64,000 nucleotides of DNA from Bacteroidota bacterium (lineage in GTDB: Bacteria > Bacteroidota > Bacteroidia > UKL13-3). Made by a program: the position numbers and the translations under genes. The notes under the pieces are model-generated. The model saw nothing but the letters and a program-made list of their open reading frames with translations. It made no database searches and was not told the DNA's origin. Where the stretch lies: positions 372,490-436,489 of the forward strand of contig JAIYAT010000020.1 in the NCBI GenBank assembly GCA_027488905.1. Direction: 5' to 3'. Below, piece by piece: positions 45,801 through 53,773 of the stretch (the first letter of the stretch is position 1; every line of letters begins with the position of its first letter).

Positions 45801-45934
45801 GTACCTTCCACTTGAACAGTGGCGCCAATAACTGGCTCATTTTTTTCATCTTTAACAAAGCCTTTTAGGCTCTGAGCGTGGCTAAGCCGACCAATGAATG
45901 CTAATAATAGTAAAAGTAGTAATCGTTTATTCAT
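42899..45934 (-). CDS. SusC/RagA family TonB-linked outer-membrane transporter
   Basis: A 1011-aa TonB-dependent importer of oligosaccharides. Signal peptide MNKRLLLLLLLAFIGRLSHAQ, a carboxypeptidase-regulatory-like domain (about 22-100), a TonB box and SusC signature DELVVVGYGVQRKREVTGAI, then the plug (about 120-240, with VRIRGISSVSAGGEPLYVVDGIP and YGSRGANGVILITTKRG). The barrel ends in KTFSVQLNIEF. It starts at ATG 45934. CAAATTAA on the plus strand (45940-45947) gives TTAATTTG on the minus strand, a near -7 box that would leave almost no leader. It heads the run susC-susD-lipoprotein-duplicated protein-PAP2-GT39, with gaps of 11 bp or less throughout. Confidence 0.94.
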   Translation of the reverse strand: MNKRLLLLLLLAFIGRLSHAQSLKGFVKDEKNEPVIGATVQVEGTGFGTVSDALGAFELRKLKPGNYRLKFSSIGLASVSREVTLGTTDVTINVTLKEDRKQMDELVVVGYGVQRKREVTGAITKIGGKELNDLPVPSFEAALQGKAPGVQVTVGSGLAGSASFVRIRGISSVSAGGEPLYVVDGIPVSQDLFITGNSGGMNNNPLASINPDDIESVEVLKDAAANAIYGSRGANGVILITTKRGKGKGWKFGAMVKSGVSMPTKKPKMLNGKEWLQLNQEAWENDGRVGQASLPGGVTYEQALNNNTNWVDETIQTGAKYGANFSATHGGEKTQTFLNMSYDNNGTYLKGNSYERIAGRVNFDYAVTKWMKVSVNSSLSRGVNNRVNAAWSGGLGAAMSTALPIYPTRNADGTWFRGGSNPVRDMQNKKWKTVENRALSGINLSITPIKDVVLQGQASYDFMNVNDDTWESSEITGNNNAGDADRYNSAINNFNYYVTATYLKSIKEVHNFQILVGNEFQRANTRRLDYDSTNVPGLFSENEDELFEARRIRQPGTNWGFLSYFSRATYNYKQKYFVQAVFRTDASSRFGDNYRWASFPSLSGSWVISEEKFMKTNNTFSFLKLRAGWGKSGNAAIPDEARFATYNADTNIKYNGKPVLYPRKLENQNIRWETSNNYDLALEAGFFKDRVTVELGFYRKTTTDVLMYVSIPGSVGFDKNWDNVGGILNEGVEFSFKSRNIVTKNFIWNTNFNIARNYNEMTSLGVYNEDAVSGGTNDTRIVKGKPVGTNYLIRWSHVDPNNGLPVYLDINGNQTYDYDNKNRMAVGKIIPDAIGGITNTFRYKNWDMSVLIIYSIGSDIYESSQKRQSTLITDWNMDERVYDRWQKPGDNAKYPKLTKDYQTYNLPDEWSNTTLWLKDGSYARLRNLTVGYNVSAAQCKKWHLSSMRVSAIATNLFTLTNYDGLDPEIGRDAEGGSNGDRNSSRNMGAQNITYLTPPQEKTFSVQLNIEF

Positions 45935-46154
45935 GGAGCCAAATTAACAATATTGATAAAAATAAAAAATTTGATTTATCTTATTAACTTCAGCTAGAGA
46001 CATAGGAAACTCGATAACTTGAACCTAATGAGGTCTATTTTTGAAAAATATGATTATTATCAATTTACTGAAAATTTTACAAACAAAATAAAACTCATTA
46101 AAAAGTTAATTCCAATATATATTAATTTGCAACATCAAATTTTTTAAAACTTAT
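45935..46154. promoter_or_regulatory. Divergent control region between susC and the T9SS module protein
   Basis: 220 bp of strongly AT-rich DNA holding the promoters of both arms of the glucan locus. TTAATTTG strings occur near both starts: 46122-46129 on the plus strand, about 25 bp before the ATG at 46155, and 45940-45947 on the minus strand. Both are near-matches to TAnnTTTG. No clear operator palindrome is visible, and no SusR-type regulator or ECF sigma/anti-sigma pair lies nearby. Confidence 0.45.
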
Positions 46155-47849
46155 ATGAAAAGATTATTACTAATGACTGCTGCTCTTGTTGCTACTACAG
46201 GAGTATTTGCGAGAAAAGTCAAAATTCAAGTAGACATGGTTGGACAAACTGTTGACGCTTCAGGCGTGCATGTTGCGGGTAACTTTGCAACTGGTAGTGC
46301 TACTTTACCTAGCTGGAATCCATCTGGAATTCCTTTAGCTACTCAATCAGGAACTATTTATTCTACAATAGTTGATTTGGATGCTAGTAAAGTTTACGAA
46401 TTCAAATACATTAATGGAAATGCTTGGGGTAAAGATGAAAGTGTTCCTGCTATTTCACAAGTGGGCGGCGGAAACACAAACCGTTGGGCTTGGGTTGGCA
46501 ATGGTACAGATACCTTAGTTTTACCAGCAATTAAATTTGCAGCATCTGCTCCTGCTGGGCAATATGCAGTTAGATTAAAAGTTGACATGGCACTTACTGC
46601 AACTGTTGATGCAAACGGTGTTTATGTTGCTGGTAACTTCCAAGGATGGACTCCTGGAACTACTAGATTAATTAACTACACTGGAGATGGCAAATTTGAA
46701 AGTACCGTTTACCAAGTGATTGCCTACACTAACATGGATACTTTAAACTATAAATTCTTAAACGGAAATGCATGGGGTAAAGATGAGTCAGTACCAAGTG
46801 AGTGCGCAGTAGACAATAACCGTCGTGTTATTTTAGGAATGTCAGATAAAAATGTAGATGCAGTTTGTTATGCAAAATGCGGCGTTTGTAAAATTCTTCC
46901 TAAGTATAGCATTACCTTCAACGTAGACGTTGAAAGCATTTGTGGCGTTGATTCAGTTGATGTTGCTGGTGGTTTATTAGATGGTAGCTGGGGTGCTGGT
47001 AACAAAATGACTCGTGTTGGAACTACTAACAAATGGACTGGTTCTCAAGCAAATTTAGATTCAGGTGCTACTGTTCAATTTAAATATCGTTACTACAAAG
47101 GTGGTGTTCAAAACTGGGAGCAAATTGCTTCTCCATCAGGAAACCGTGAGGTTAAATTAACAGGTAATACCACTTTAGATCCTAATTGCTTTAGCTCATT
47201 CTCTAATTGTAACCCACGCCCAGCAAACCAAACCGTAACTTTTAAAGTTGATTTATCTAATGTTACTCCTAATGGAAATCAATATTTAGTTTTAGATTAC
47301 CTAGGTAATGCTAAGTCAAGTGCAATTCGTATGACTCCAATGGTAGGTTTCCCTCAAGTTTACATGACTACTGTAAATGACGTTTGTAATGGTACAGTTT
47401 ACTGGTACTTTATGAATGGTGATAGCAGCATTGATGCTAACAAAGAAGGATTTACTGATACTACTGATCGTGCTTGTACTAAGCCAAATGGTGTAGGTGG
47501 TTTCAACCGTGAGTTTTTAAGAACTACAGGTAATGCACAAACTTTATACTACTACTTTAGCTCTTGCAAAACTAGTACTACAAGTGTTGAAGAATCTGCT
47601 TCAATTTCTAATAACATCAAATTATATCCTAACCCTGCTAACGTTTATACAATTGTTGAATTTAATGACAATGCAGCTTCACATAACGTAAGCATTATGG
47701 ATGTAACAGGTCGTGTAATTCGCACAATCGACAACCATAAGTATAATACATTACGCATAGACAGAGAAGATTTGAATGCTGGTGTTTACTTTATCAACGT
47801 AACTAACAACGCTGGTCAAACTGGTTCTACTAAATTGATTATTGAATAA
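46155..47849 (+). CDS. T9SS-exported protein with repeated glycan-binding-like beta-sandwich modules
   Basis: A 564-aa secreted protein. Signal peptide MKRLLLMTAALVATTGVFA. Four E-set/CBM-like modules of about 110 aa follow: IQVDMVGQTVDASGVHVAGNF, LKVDMALTATVDANGVYVAGNFQGW, ITFNVDVESICGVDSVDVAGG and VTFKVDLSNVTPNGNQYL. Modules 1 and 2 share GNAWGKDESVP and are alike in DNA too (near 46413 and 46761). This AGNFQGW type of fold is found in starch-binding modules. The C-terminal sorting domain runs IKLYPNPANVYTIVEF to NAGVYFINVTNN. Arginine is mostly CGT, suggesting high expression. Probably a cell-surface alpha-glucan-binding protein, given GH97 downstream. Confidence 0.85.
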   Translation: MKRLLLMTAALVATTGVFARKVKIQVDMVGQTVDASGVHVAGNFATGSATLPSWNPSGIPLATQSGTIYSTIVDLDASKVYEFKYINGNAWGKDESVPAISQVGGGNTNRWAWVGNGTDTLVLPAIKFAASAPAGQYAVRLKVDMALTATVDANGVYVAGNFQGWTPGTTRLINYTGDGKFESTVYQVIAYTNMDTLNYKFLNGNAWGKDESVPSECAVDNNRRVILGMSDKNVDAVCYAKCGVCKILPKYSITFNVDVESICGVDSVDVAGGLLDGSWGAGNKMTRVGTTNKWTGSQANLDSGATVQFKYRYYKGGVQNWEQIASPSGNREVKLTGNTTLDPNCFSSFSNCNPRPANQTVTFKVDLSNVTPNGNQYLVLDYLGNAKSSAIRMTPMVGFPQVYMTTVNDVCNGTVYWYFMNGDSSIDANKEGFTDTTDRACTKPNGVGGFNREFLRTTGNAQTLYYYFSSCKTSTTSVEESASISNNIKLYPNPANVYTIVEFNDNAASHNVSIMDVTGRVIRTIDNHKYNTLRIDREDLNAGVYFINVTNNAGQTGSTKLIIE

Positions 47850-47870
47850 TAATTTTTATTCTAACTATTT

Positions 47871-47897
47871 AAAGAGGCTGCCAATGGCAGCCTCTTT
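47871..47897 (+). terminator. Rho-independent terminator after the T9SS module protein
   Basis: AAAGAGGCTGCC (47871-47882), loop AAT, GGCAGCCTCTTT (47886-47897), followed by further T. A perfect 12-bp stem with a T-run of eight. It separates the module protein from GH97, so the two genes are probably not one transcript unless read-through occurs. Confidence 0.92.
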
Positions 47898-47939
47898 TTT
47901 TTGCCTTTTATTTCAATTATATTTCGAAAAATAAACAGT

Positions 47940-50051
47940 ATGAAAAAATTTATTCTCACCACATTGCTATTTTCACTGCTTGTATGCTTTGCATTTGCTG
48001 AGCCAATCAATCTTAAATCTCCAGATGGATTGATTTCCTTGAGCTTTGACCTAAACAATAGTAACCCAACCTATGGACTAAATTACAAAGGAAAACCAGT
48101 ATTAGAACCATCAGTGCTTGGGTTCAAACTGAAAGATATAAATGATTTTGGAAACAAATTTTCCATTGAAAAATCTGAAAGTAAATCTGTAAACGAAACT
48201 TGGAACCCAACTTGGGGCGAAGTAAAAACCATTCGTAACCAATACAATGAACTAACAGTTACACTTAAGGATAATGCGCCTAAAGCGCACCTAATAACTA
48301 TTACTTTTAGGTTGTTTAATGACGGACTTGGCTTTCGTTATACTTTTCCCGAGCAAGAAAACTTACAACACTTTATTGTTGAGAACGAACTAACTTCATT
48401 TAATTTAAACGACGACCATAAAATTTGGTGGATACCTGGAGATTTTGACACCAATGAGTATGCCTATTATACCTCAAAAATTTCTGAAATTGCCAGCATG
48501 GCCAAGAAAAGAGATGGTGCAATTTTTACAGCCACTCCTATCGAAGGTGCTTTTGTGCAAACACCTTTAATGGCAAAATCAAAAGAAGGGATTTATATTA
48601 ATATACATGAAGCCGCCTTGGTAAATTACCCTTGCATGGACATTAAATTTGATGTAAATTCATTTGAAGGTACAACTACTTTAGCACCAGATGCAGTTGG
48701 AAATAAAGCTTATTTACGTGCACCTTTTCAAACACCTTGGAGGACGATTGTTGTTAGTGATGATGCCAGAAAAATATTAGAATCAAAATTAATTTTGAAC
48801 CTAAATGAGCCGAGTAAAATTAGCAATGAATCTTGGATCAAACCAATGAAATATGTTGGCATTTGGCTAGAAATGCATTTAGGAATTTCTACTTGGGACT
48901 ATGCTGGAAGCCAATCTGCCTCTGATGCTGGAAGCGATGGCAAAACTGCTAAGAAAACCAAACACGGCGCTACCACAGAAAACACAAAAAAGTACATTGA
49001 CTTTGCTGCTGCAAACGGATTTGGAGGGGTTTTGGTAGAAGGTTGGAATACAGGATGGGAAGACTGGTTTGGTAAGTGGAAAGAAGATGTTTTCGACTTT
49101 GTTACTCCCTACCCAGATTTTGATGTAAAAGGTTTGAACCAATATGCAAGAAGCAAAGGAGTTACCATTATTACGCATCATGAAACAAGTGGCAGTGCTA
49201 CCAATTACGAACGTTGGATGGATACCGCTTACCGCCAAATGAATGCCTATGGATCTAATGCGCTTAAATCTGGCTATGTAGGAAGAATCATCCCACGTGG
49301 CGAATACCATGATGGCCAATGGATGGTAAATCACTATAACAGAGCGATAACAAAAGCTGCCAACCATCAAATTATGGTTGTTGCCCACGAACCAGTAAGA
49401 CCTACAGGTTTGCATAGAACCTATCCTAATTTTATGGCCGCAGAGGCTGCTCGTGGACAAGAATTTAATTTTTGGAGTGAAGGCAATCCGCCAGAGCATG
49501 AAACCATTTTACCATTTACACGCATCATGGGCGGACCAATGGATTACACACCGGGTATGTTCAAAATTAAAAAGAGTTATTATGTTCCAGGAGCTATTGA
49601 GCAAGTACATACTACACTTGCGAAGCAATTAGCATTATACGTTACTTTGTATAGTCCGGTTCAAATGGTTACCGATTTGCCAGAAAATTACCAAGCCAAA
49701 CAAGATGCATTTCAATTTATTAAAGATGTTGCCGTGGATTGGGACGATACCAAGGTTTTATTGGCTGAGCCAGGCGAATATATTGTTACCGCTAGAAAAG
49801 CTAAAAATACCAATAATTGGTTCATTGGTGGCATCTCAGATGAAAATGAGCGTGAAATGACAGTTGATTTTAGCTTCTTAGACAAAGGAAAAAAATATGA
49901 ACTCATCGTTTACAAAGACGCAGTAGATGCAAGCTGGGATAATAATCCTGAAGCTTATAAAATTGAAAAAATGGTAGTGAATCAAAAAACCAAACTTAAG
50001 GTTAAAATTGCGCGCGGAGGCGGTTTTGCCATGAGTGTAAAAATGCAATAA
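47940..50051 (+). CDS. GH97 family alpha-glucosidase (SusB-like)
   Basis: A 703-aa secreted or periplasmic glycoside hydrolase that releases glucose from starch oligosaccharides. Signal peptide MKKFILTTLLFSLLVCFAFA, an N-terminal beta-supersandwich (about 25-290) that opens with INLKSPDGLISLSF, a TIM barrel (about 300-600) and a C-terminal beta domain. Acidic motifs of the inverting SusB group are present: FGGVLVEGWNTGWEDWF, ITHHETSGSATNYERW and GNPPEHETILPFTRIMGGPMDYTPGMF. I start at ATG 47940; the in-frame 47901 lies within the upstream terminator. Divergent from susC by about 2 kb. An exact GGTTTGAACC (49132-49141) encodes Gly-Leu-Asn here. Confidence 0.93.
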   Translation: MKKFILTTLLFSLLVCFAFAEPINLKSPDGLISLSFDLNNSNPTYGLNYKGKPVLEPSVLGFKLKDINDFGNKFSIEKSESKSVNETWNPTWGEVKTIRNQYNELTVTLKDNAPKAHLITITFRLFNDGLGFRYTFPEQENLQHFIVENELTSFNLNDDHKIWWIPGDFDTNEYAYYTSKISEIASMAKKRDGAIFTATPIEGAFVQTPLMAKSKEGIYINIHEAALVNYPCMDIKFDVNSFEGTTTLAPDAVGNKAYLRAPFQTPWRTIVVSDDARKILESKLILNLNEPSKISNESWIKPMKYVGIWLEMHLGISTWDYAGSQSASDAGSDGKTAKKTKHGATTENTKKYIDFAAANGFGGVLVEGWNTGWEDWFGKWKEDVFDFVTPYPDFDVKGLNQYARSKGVTIITHHETSGSATNYERWMDTAYRQMNAYGSNALKSGYVGRIIPRGEYHDGQWMVNHYNRAITKAANHQIMVVAHEPVRPTGLHRTYPNFMAAEAARGQEFNFWSEGNPPEHETILPFTRIMGGPMDYTPGMFKIKKSYYVPGAIEQVHTTLAKQLALYVTLYSPVQMVTDLPENYQAKQDAFQFIKDVAVDWDDTKVLLAEPGEYIVTARKAKNTNNWFIGGISDENEREMTVDFSFLDKGKKYELIVYKDAVDASWDNNPEAYKIEKMVVNQKTKLKVKIARGGGFAMSVKMQ

Positions 50052-50064
50052 ATTGCTTCAAACA

Positions 50065-50538
50065 ATGTTTGAGTTCGAAGCTTGCATTGTTGAATTTCAT
50101 GGTACCTTTCGCAATTACGCTCTTTTTGTTCCAGCAGAAATTCTAAGTAAACTGCCGCAAAAAGGAAGGGTAAGAATGGAAGGTACCATGAATGACTATC
50201 CGTTTAATTTAGCCATTCAAAGTGGCAAAGAAGCAGGAAAGTTCTTTAGTATAAGCGCTCCTTTTATGAAAAGCGCTAAACTTAAAATTAGGCAAGTGGT
50301 TAAAGTCAAATGCCAAATTGCCGACCCAGAAAAACTTGAAGTCCCTGAAGAATTTTCAGCCGCATTGGAGCTTGATGAAATAGCGGCAGAAACTTACAAT
50401 ACCTTCACCACAGGCATGAAGAGAAGTATTTTGCATTATATCTCTTCTGCTAAATCATCTGATACAAGGATAAAACGTTCTCTTGAATTAATGGAGAAGT
50501 TTAAGTTTGACCCAAATTACTTAAAATATAAAAAGTGA
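50065..50538 (+). CDS. DUF1905 / YdeI-OmpD-associated-like protein
   Basis: A 157-aa soluble protein without a signal peptide. The N-terminal half (MFEFEACIVEFHGTFRNYALFVPAEI) matches the small DUF1905 beta-barrel. The C-terminal half (ALELDEIAAETYNTFTTGMKRSILHYISSAKSSDTRIKRSLELMEKF) matches the helical YdeI/OmpD-associated domain. These often occur together in Bacteroidota; function is not established. ATG 50065, fourteen bases after GH97; an in-frame TTG at 50053 is less likely. May be read from the GH97 transcript. Confidence 0.82.
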   Translation: MFEFEACIVEFHGTFRNYALFVPAEILSKLPQKGRVRMEGTMNDYPFNLAIQSGKEAGKFFSISAPFMKSAKLKIRQVVKVKCQIADPEKLEVPEEFSAALELDEIAAETYNTFTTGMKRSILHYISSAKSSDTRIKRSLELMEKFKFDPNYLKYKK

Positions 50539-50650
50539 TTTTTACTGTCTAATTCCCAATCCAACTTTTGCCCATTAAATGGCAAATGGGGATAATTAGG
50601 TTTCGGTCTGAACCAAATCCAAATTAGCTTCGTTAAGTTCAAATAATACT

Positions 50651-53600
50651 ATGCGAAGCTTAATGAAAAAGCCATTTCAATCTAAAGCAGTTACCATTTT
50701 TAGATCAGAAACCTATTGGTTTGGTGCCAAGTTTCTAATTCTATTATTGCTAGTTTTCCTTCTAATGGGGAAGATACAGGCCCAACAAACAAAAATTTAT
50801 ACCGACGAAATAAAGTACTTCAATAGAGGTATAGAACTTTTTGAAAAAGAAAAATATGCTACAGCTCAAAAGCACTTTATTTGGTACCAACAAATCGCCA
50901 AAGACAATTATAACAAAATAAACGCAGCCTATTATTCGGCAGTTTGCGCCATGGAATTGTTTAACGCAGACGCCGAAAATGCATTACTTTCCCTAAGTAA
51001 AAAGCACCCTGAACATCCTAAAGCAAAACTTGCTATCTTCCAAATAGGCAAACTTCATTACCGTAACAAGAACAATAAATTAGCAGTCGAATACTTGGGT
51101 CAAACCGAAACCAAATATTTAAGCAACACAGACCTTAAAGAGTTCCAATTTATTTATGGGTATAGCCTATTTAAAATTGACAAATTTGACGATGCAAAAA
51201 AAGCTTTTGCGCCAATTAAGGACGAAAAAAGCAAATATTACGATGCCACTAACTACTATTATGGCTACGTATGTTATCGGTCTGCTGCCTACGACGAAGC
51301 CTTGGAACATTTTGCTAGGGTTAAATACCACAAAACATTTGGCCCACTAGCTGCGGTTTATGTAGCACAAGTTTATTTTAGCAGGGCACAATACCAAGAA
51401 GTCATAAACTATTGCGATACCATTAGAAATAAAGAGGTAGCCAACGATGTTGCTGGCATGTTAGGGCAATCTTATTATATGTTAGGAAAGTATGATAGAG
51501 CAATACCCTATCTGGAGCAGTTTATGCAAGAAGCGCCTGTGGTGCCTAGCAACAACGACTATTATATGCTTGGATATGCGTATGCCCAAAATAAGGATGC
51601 AGATAAGGCTATTACTCAATTTCTAAAAATTGAAGAGAAAAAAGACTCCTTAATGCCTTATGTAAACTATCAGTTAGCTAAATGCTTCCTTCTGGTAAAC
51701 AAAAAGCCACAGGCAATGAGTGCCTTTGATAAATGTTATTTAGCTGACAGTACGGGTAAGCTTGCTGAAACAAGTTTGTTTATAAGTGCAAAACTTGCAG
51801 ATGAACTAACCCTTCAAGGTACTGCAATGAATAAATATGTTAAGTATATTGATTTATTTGAAGATGGTGAATTTGTAGCAGAAGCAAGAAGTAATTTAGG
51901 CAACCTCCTTCTCAACGCCAGAAATTACAGAGAGGCTACAAAAATTCTAGAAGGCATAAAACGCCCAGGAATCCAAGAAAAAACAATGATTCAGCGGGTA
52001 AATTATTACCGTGCAGAAGAACTTTACTTGAACAATAATTTTAAAGATGCCGCAGCTCTTTTTTTAAAAGCATCTGAGCCTGAATACGACTTAAAAATTA
52101 AAGCGCTAGCAAATTTTTGGTTGGCAGAAATGGCATACAAAGACTTGCAATTTCAAAATAGTATAGACAAACTCAAAGTATTTCAAGGTTACAAAGAAGT
52201 TCATACCACTCGCTTCTACCCTATTTCTTTTTATAACTTAGGCTATTCTTACCTTAAACTAAACCAATACGAGAAAGCCATAGCAGCATTTGCCTCCTAT
52301 GCAGATTTAGATAAAACAGCCACCAACCCAGAAATTTACACCGATGCAGTTGTGCGAACAGCAGATTGCTTTTTTGCCGATAGAAAATATCCAAAAGCCA
52401 TTCAATATTATCAGTTATTACTAGATAAACAATTGACTGGTGGAGATTATGCCTTGTTTCAACAAGCACTAATTTATGGTGTGTTAGACAATAACACAGA
52501 TAAAATTTCAAAGTTAAAAACGCTTGAAAAACTTTACCCAAAATCTCCGTACATAGACGATGCAGTTTATGAATTAGCAGATATTTATTTAAAATCTGAG
52601 GATTATTCAAAAGCAATTTTGTCGTTTGATAATATCTTAAATAATTATCCGCGGTCTGCTTACCTTAGAAAGTCTATGCTAAACAAAGGATTGGCCTTGT
52701 TTAACCTAAAGAAAGATGAAGAAGCCTTACAAATTATCAAAGAGCTAATCACAAAATATCCAAATACAGAAGAAGCACGCTCAGCGTTACCATTGGTTCA
52801 AAACATACTCGTAAACCAAGGCAAAGGAGATGAATACTTAGATTTTATAAAGGTATTGCCCAACATTGCAATTTCAGCTTCAACGCAAGATTCACTAAGC
52901 TATGAATCAGCATTTAACCTTTATCAAAAATCAAATTTTGAAAAAGCAAGCAAAGGTTTTGGGTCTTATATTACAAAGTTTCCAGGAGGTTATTTTATTA
53001 CCAAAGCCAACTACTACAAAGCAGAAAGCGACTATCAACTTAAAAAATATGACGACGCTTTGGTTTGCTATGAATACATTGCGAACTCCTTAAGAAGTGA
53101 ATTTTCTGAAAGAAGCACCAGACAAGCTGCAGTGCTAAATTATGTTAGGAAAAACTATGATAAAGCCTTTGAATTTTATGCAGCCTTAGAACGCATTGCG
53201 GGAAATAAAGATAACTTACAACTTGCTTTATTGGGCCAAATGAGGTCGTGTTCTGTGCAGGGCAGAATAGATTCAGCTGCTGCTGTGTCCTACAAATACT
53301 TAGGTTCAAGCATTGCCCAAAAAGAAGGTTCTATTGAAGCACAAACCAACTTGGGGCGATATTTTATGAAATATGAAAAACTAGACTCTGCCCAAAATGC
53401 TTTTAATATCGTCCTTAAAGAAACAAAAAACATTTATGGCGCAGAAGCAAAATACAATATTGGTTTGATCCAATACATGAAAAAAGACTATAAAAACTGC
53501 CAGAAAACCATATTCGAACTCAATGATAAATTTGGTGCGTTTGAACAATGGGTTGTCAAAGGATTTGTGCTGTTGGCAGATACATATACAGCTCAACAAG

Positions 53601-53770
53601 ACTATTTTCAAGCTAAAGCCACGCTTCAAAGTATATTGGAAAATTACGAAGGAGCAGATATTGTAAATGCTTGCAAAATAAAGCTGGCAGAAATTGAAGT
53701 GCTGGAGAAAACCCAAAAGTCAGAGTCGAAAAAGCAAATTGAACAACGCATTAAAACTTCAGAAAAATAA
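50651..53770 (+). CDS. Large periplasmic tetratricopeptide-repeat protein
   Basis: A 1039-aa protein with an N-terminal signal/anchor (FLILLLLVFLLMGKIQAQ, about residues 29-46) preceded by a long basic stretch; ATG 50663 (MKKPF) is an alternative start. The rest is TPR and Sel1/YbgF-like helical repeats, about 20 or more, e.g. FNRGIELFEKEKYATAQKHF, YYMLGKYDRAIPYLEQFM, YNLGYSYLKLNQYEKAIAAF, DIYLKSEDYSKAILSFDNIL. It ends in a charged helix. Three bases separate it from an outer-membrane barrel gene, so the two form a unit. TPR scaffolds of this kind assemble envelope complexes; the partner here is presumably the barrel. Specific role unknown. Confidence 0.82.
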   Translation: MRSLMKKPFQSKAVTIFRSETYWFGAKFLILLLLVFLLMGKIQAQQTKIYTDEIKYFNRGIELFEKEKYATAQKHFIWYQQIAKDNYNKINAAYYSAVCAMELFNADAENALLSLSKKHPEHPKAKLAIFQIGKLHYRNKNNKLAVEYLGQTETKYLSNTDLKEFQFIYGYSLFKIDKFDDAKKAFAPIKDEKSKYYDATNYYYGYVCYRSAAYDEALEHFARVKYHKTFGPLAAVYVAQVYFSRAQYQEVINYCDTIRNKEVANDVAGMLGQSYYMLGKYDRAIPYLEQFMQEAPVVPSNNDYYMLGYAYAQNKDADKAITQFLKIEEKKDSLMPYVNYQLAKCFLLVNKKPQAMSAFDKCYLADSTGKLAETSLFISAKLADELTLQGTAMNKYVKYIDLFEDGEFVAEARSNLGNLLLNARNYREATKILEGIKRPGIQEKTMIQRVNYYRAEELYLNNNFKDAAALFLKASEPEYDLKIKALANFWLAEMAYKDLQFQNSIDKLKVFQGYKEVHTTRFYPISFYNLGYSYLKLNQYEKAIAAFASYADLDKTATNPEIYTDAVVRTADCFFADRKYPKAIQYYQLLLDKQLTGGDYALFQQALIYGVLDNNTDKISKLKTLEKLYPKSPYIDDAVYELADIYLKSEDYSKAILSFDNILNNYPRSAYLRKSMLNKGLALFNLKKDEEALQIIKELITKYPNTEEARSALPLVQNILVNQGKGDEYLDFIKVLPNIAISASTQDSLSYESAFNLYQKSNFEKASKGFGSYITKFPGGYFITKANYYKAESDYQLKKYDDALVCYEYIANSLRSEFSERSTRQAAVLNYVRKNYDKAFEFYAALERIAGNKDNLQLALLGQMRSCSVQGRIDSAAAVSYKYLGSSIAQKEGSIEAQTNLGRYFMKYEKLDSAQNAFNIVLKETKNIYGAEAKYNIGLIQYMKKDYKNCQKTIFELNDKFGAFEQWVVKGFVLLADTYTAQQDYFQAKATLQSILENYEGADIVNACKIKLAEIEVLEKTQKSESKKQIEQRIKTSEK

Positions 53771-53773
53771 GTT

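Noticed and set aside
48879-49499. 206-aa minus-strand frame opposite GH97
   Set aside because: Shadow of the GH97 TIM-barrel coding sequence; no signal peptide, no family, and no upstream signals.
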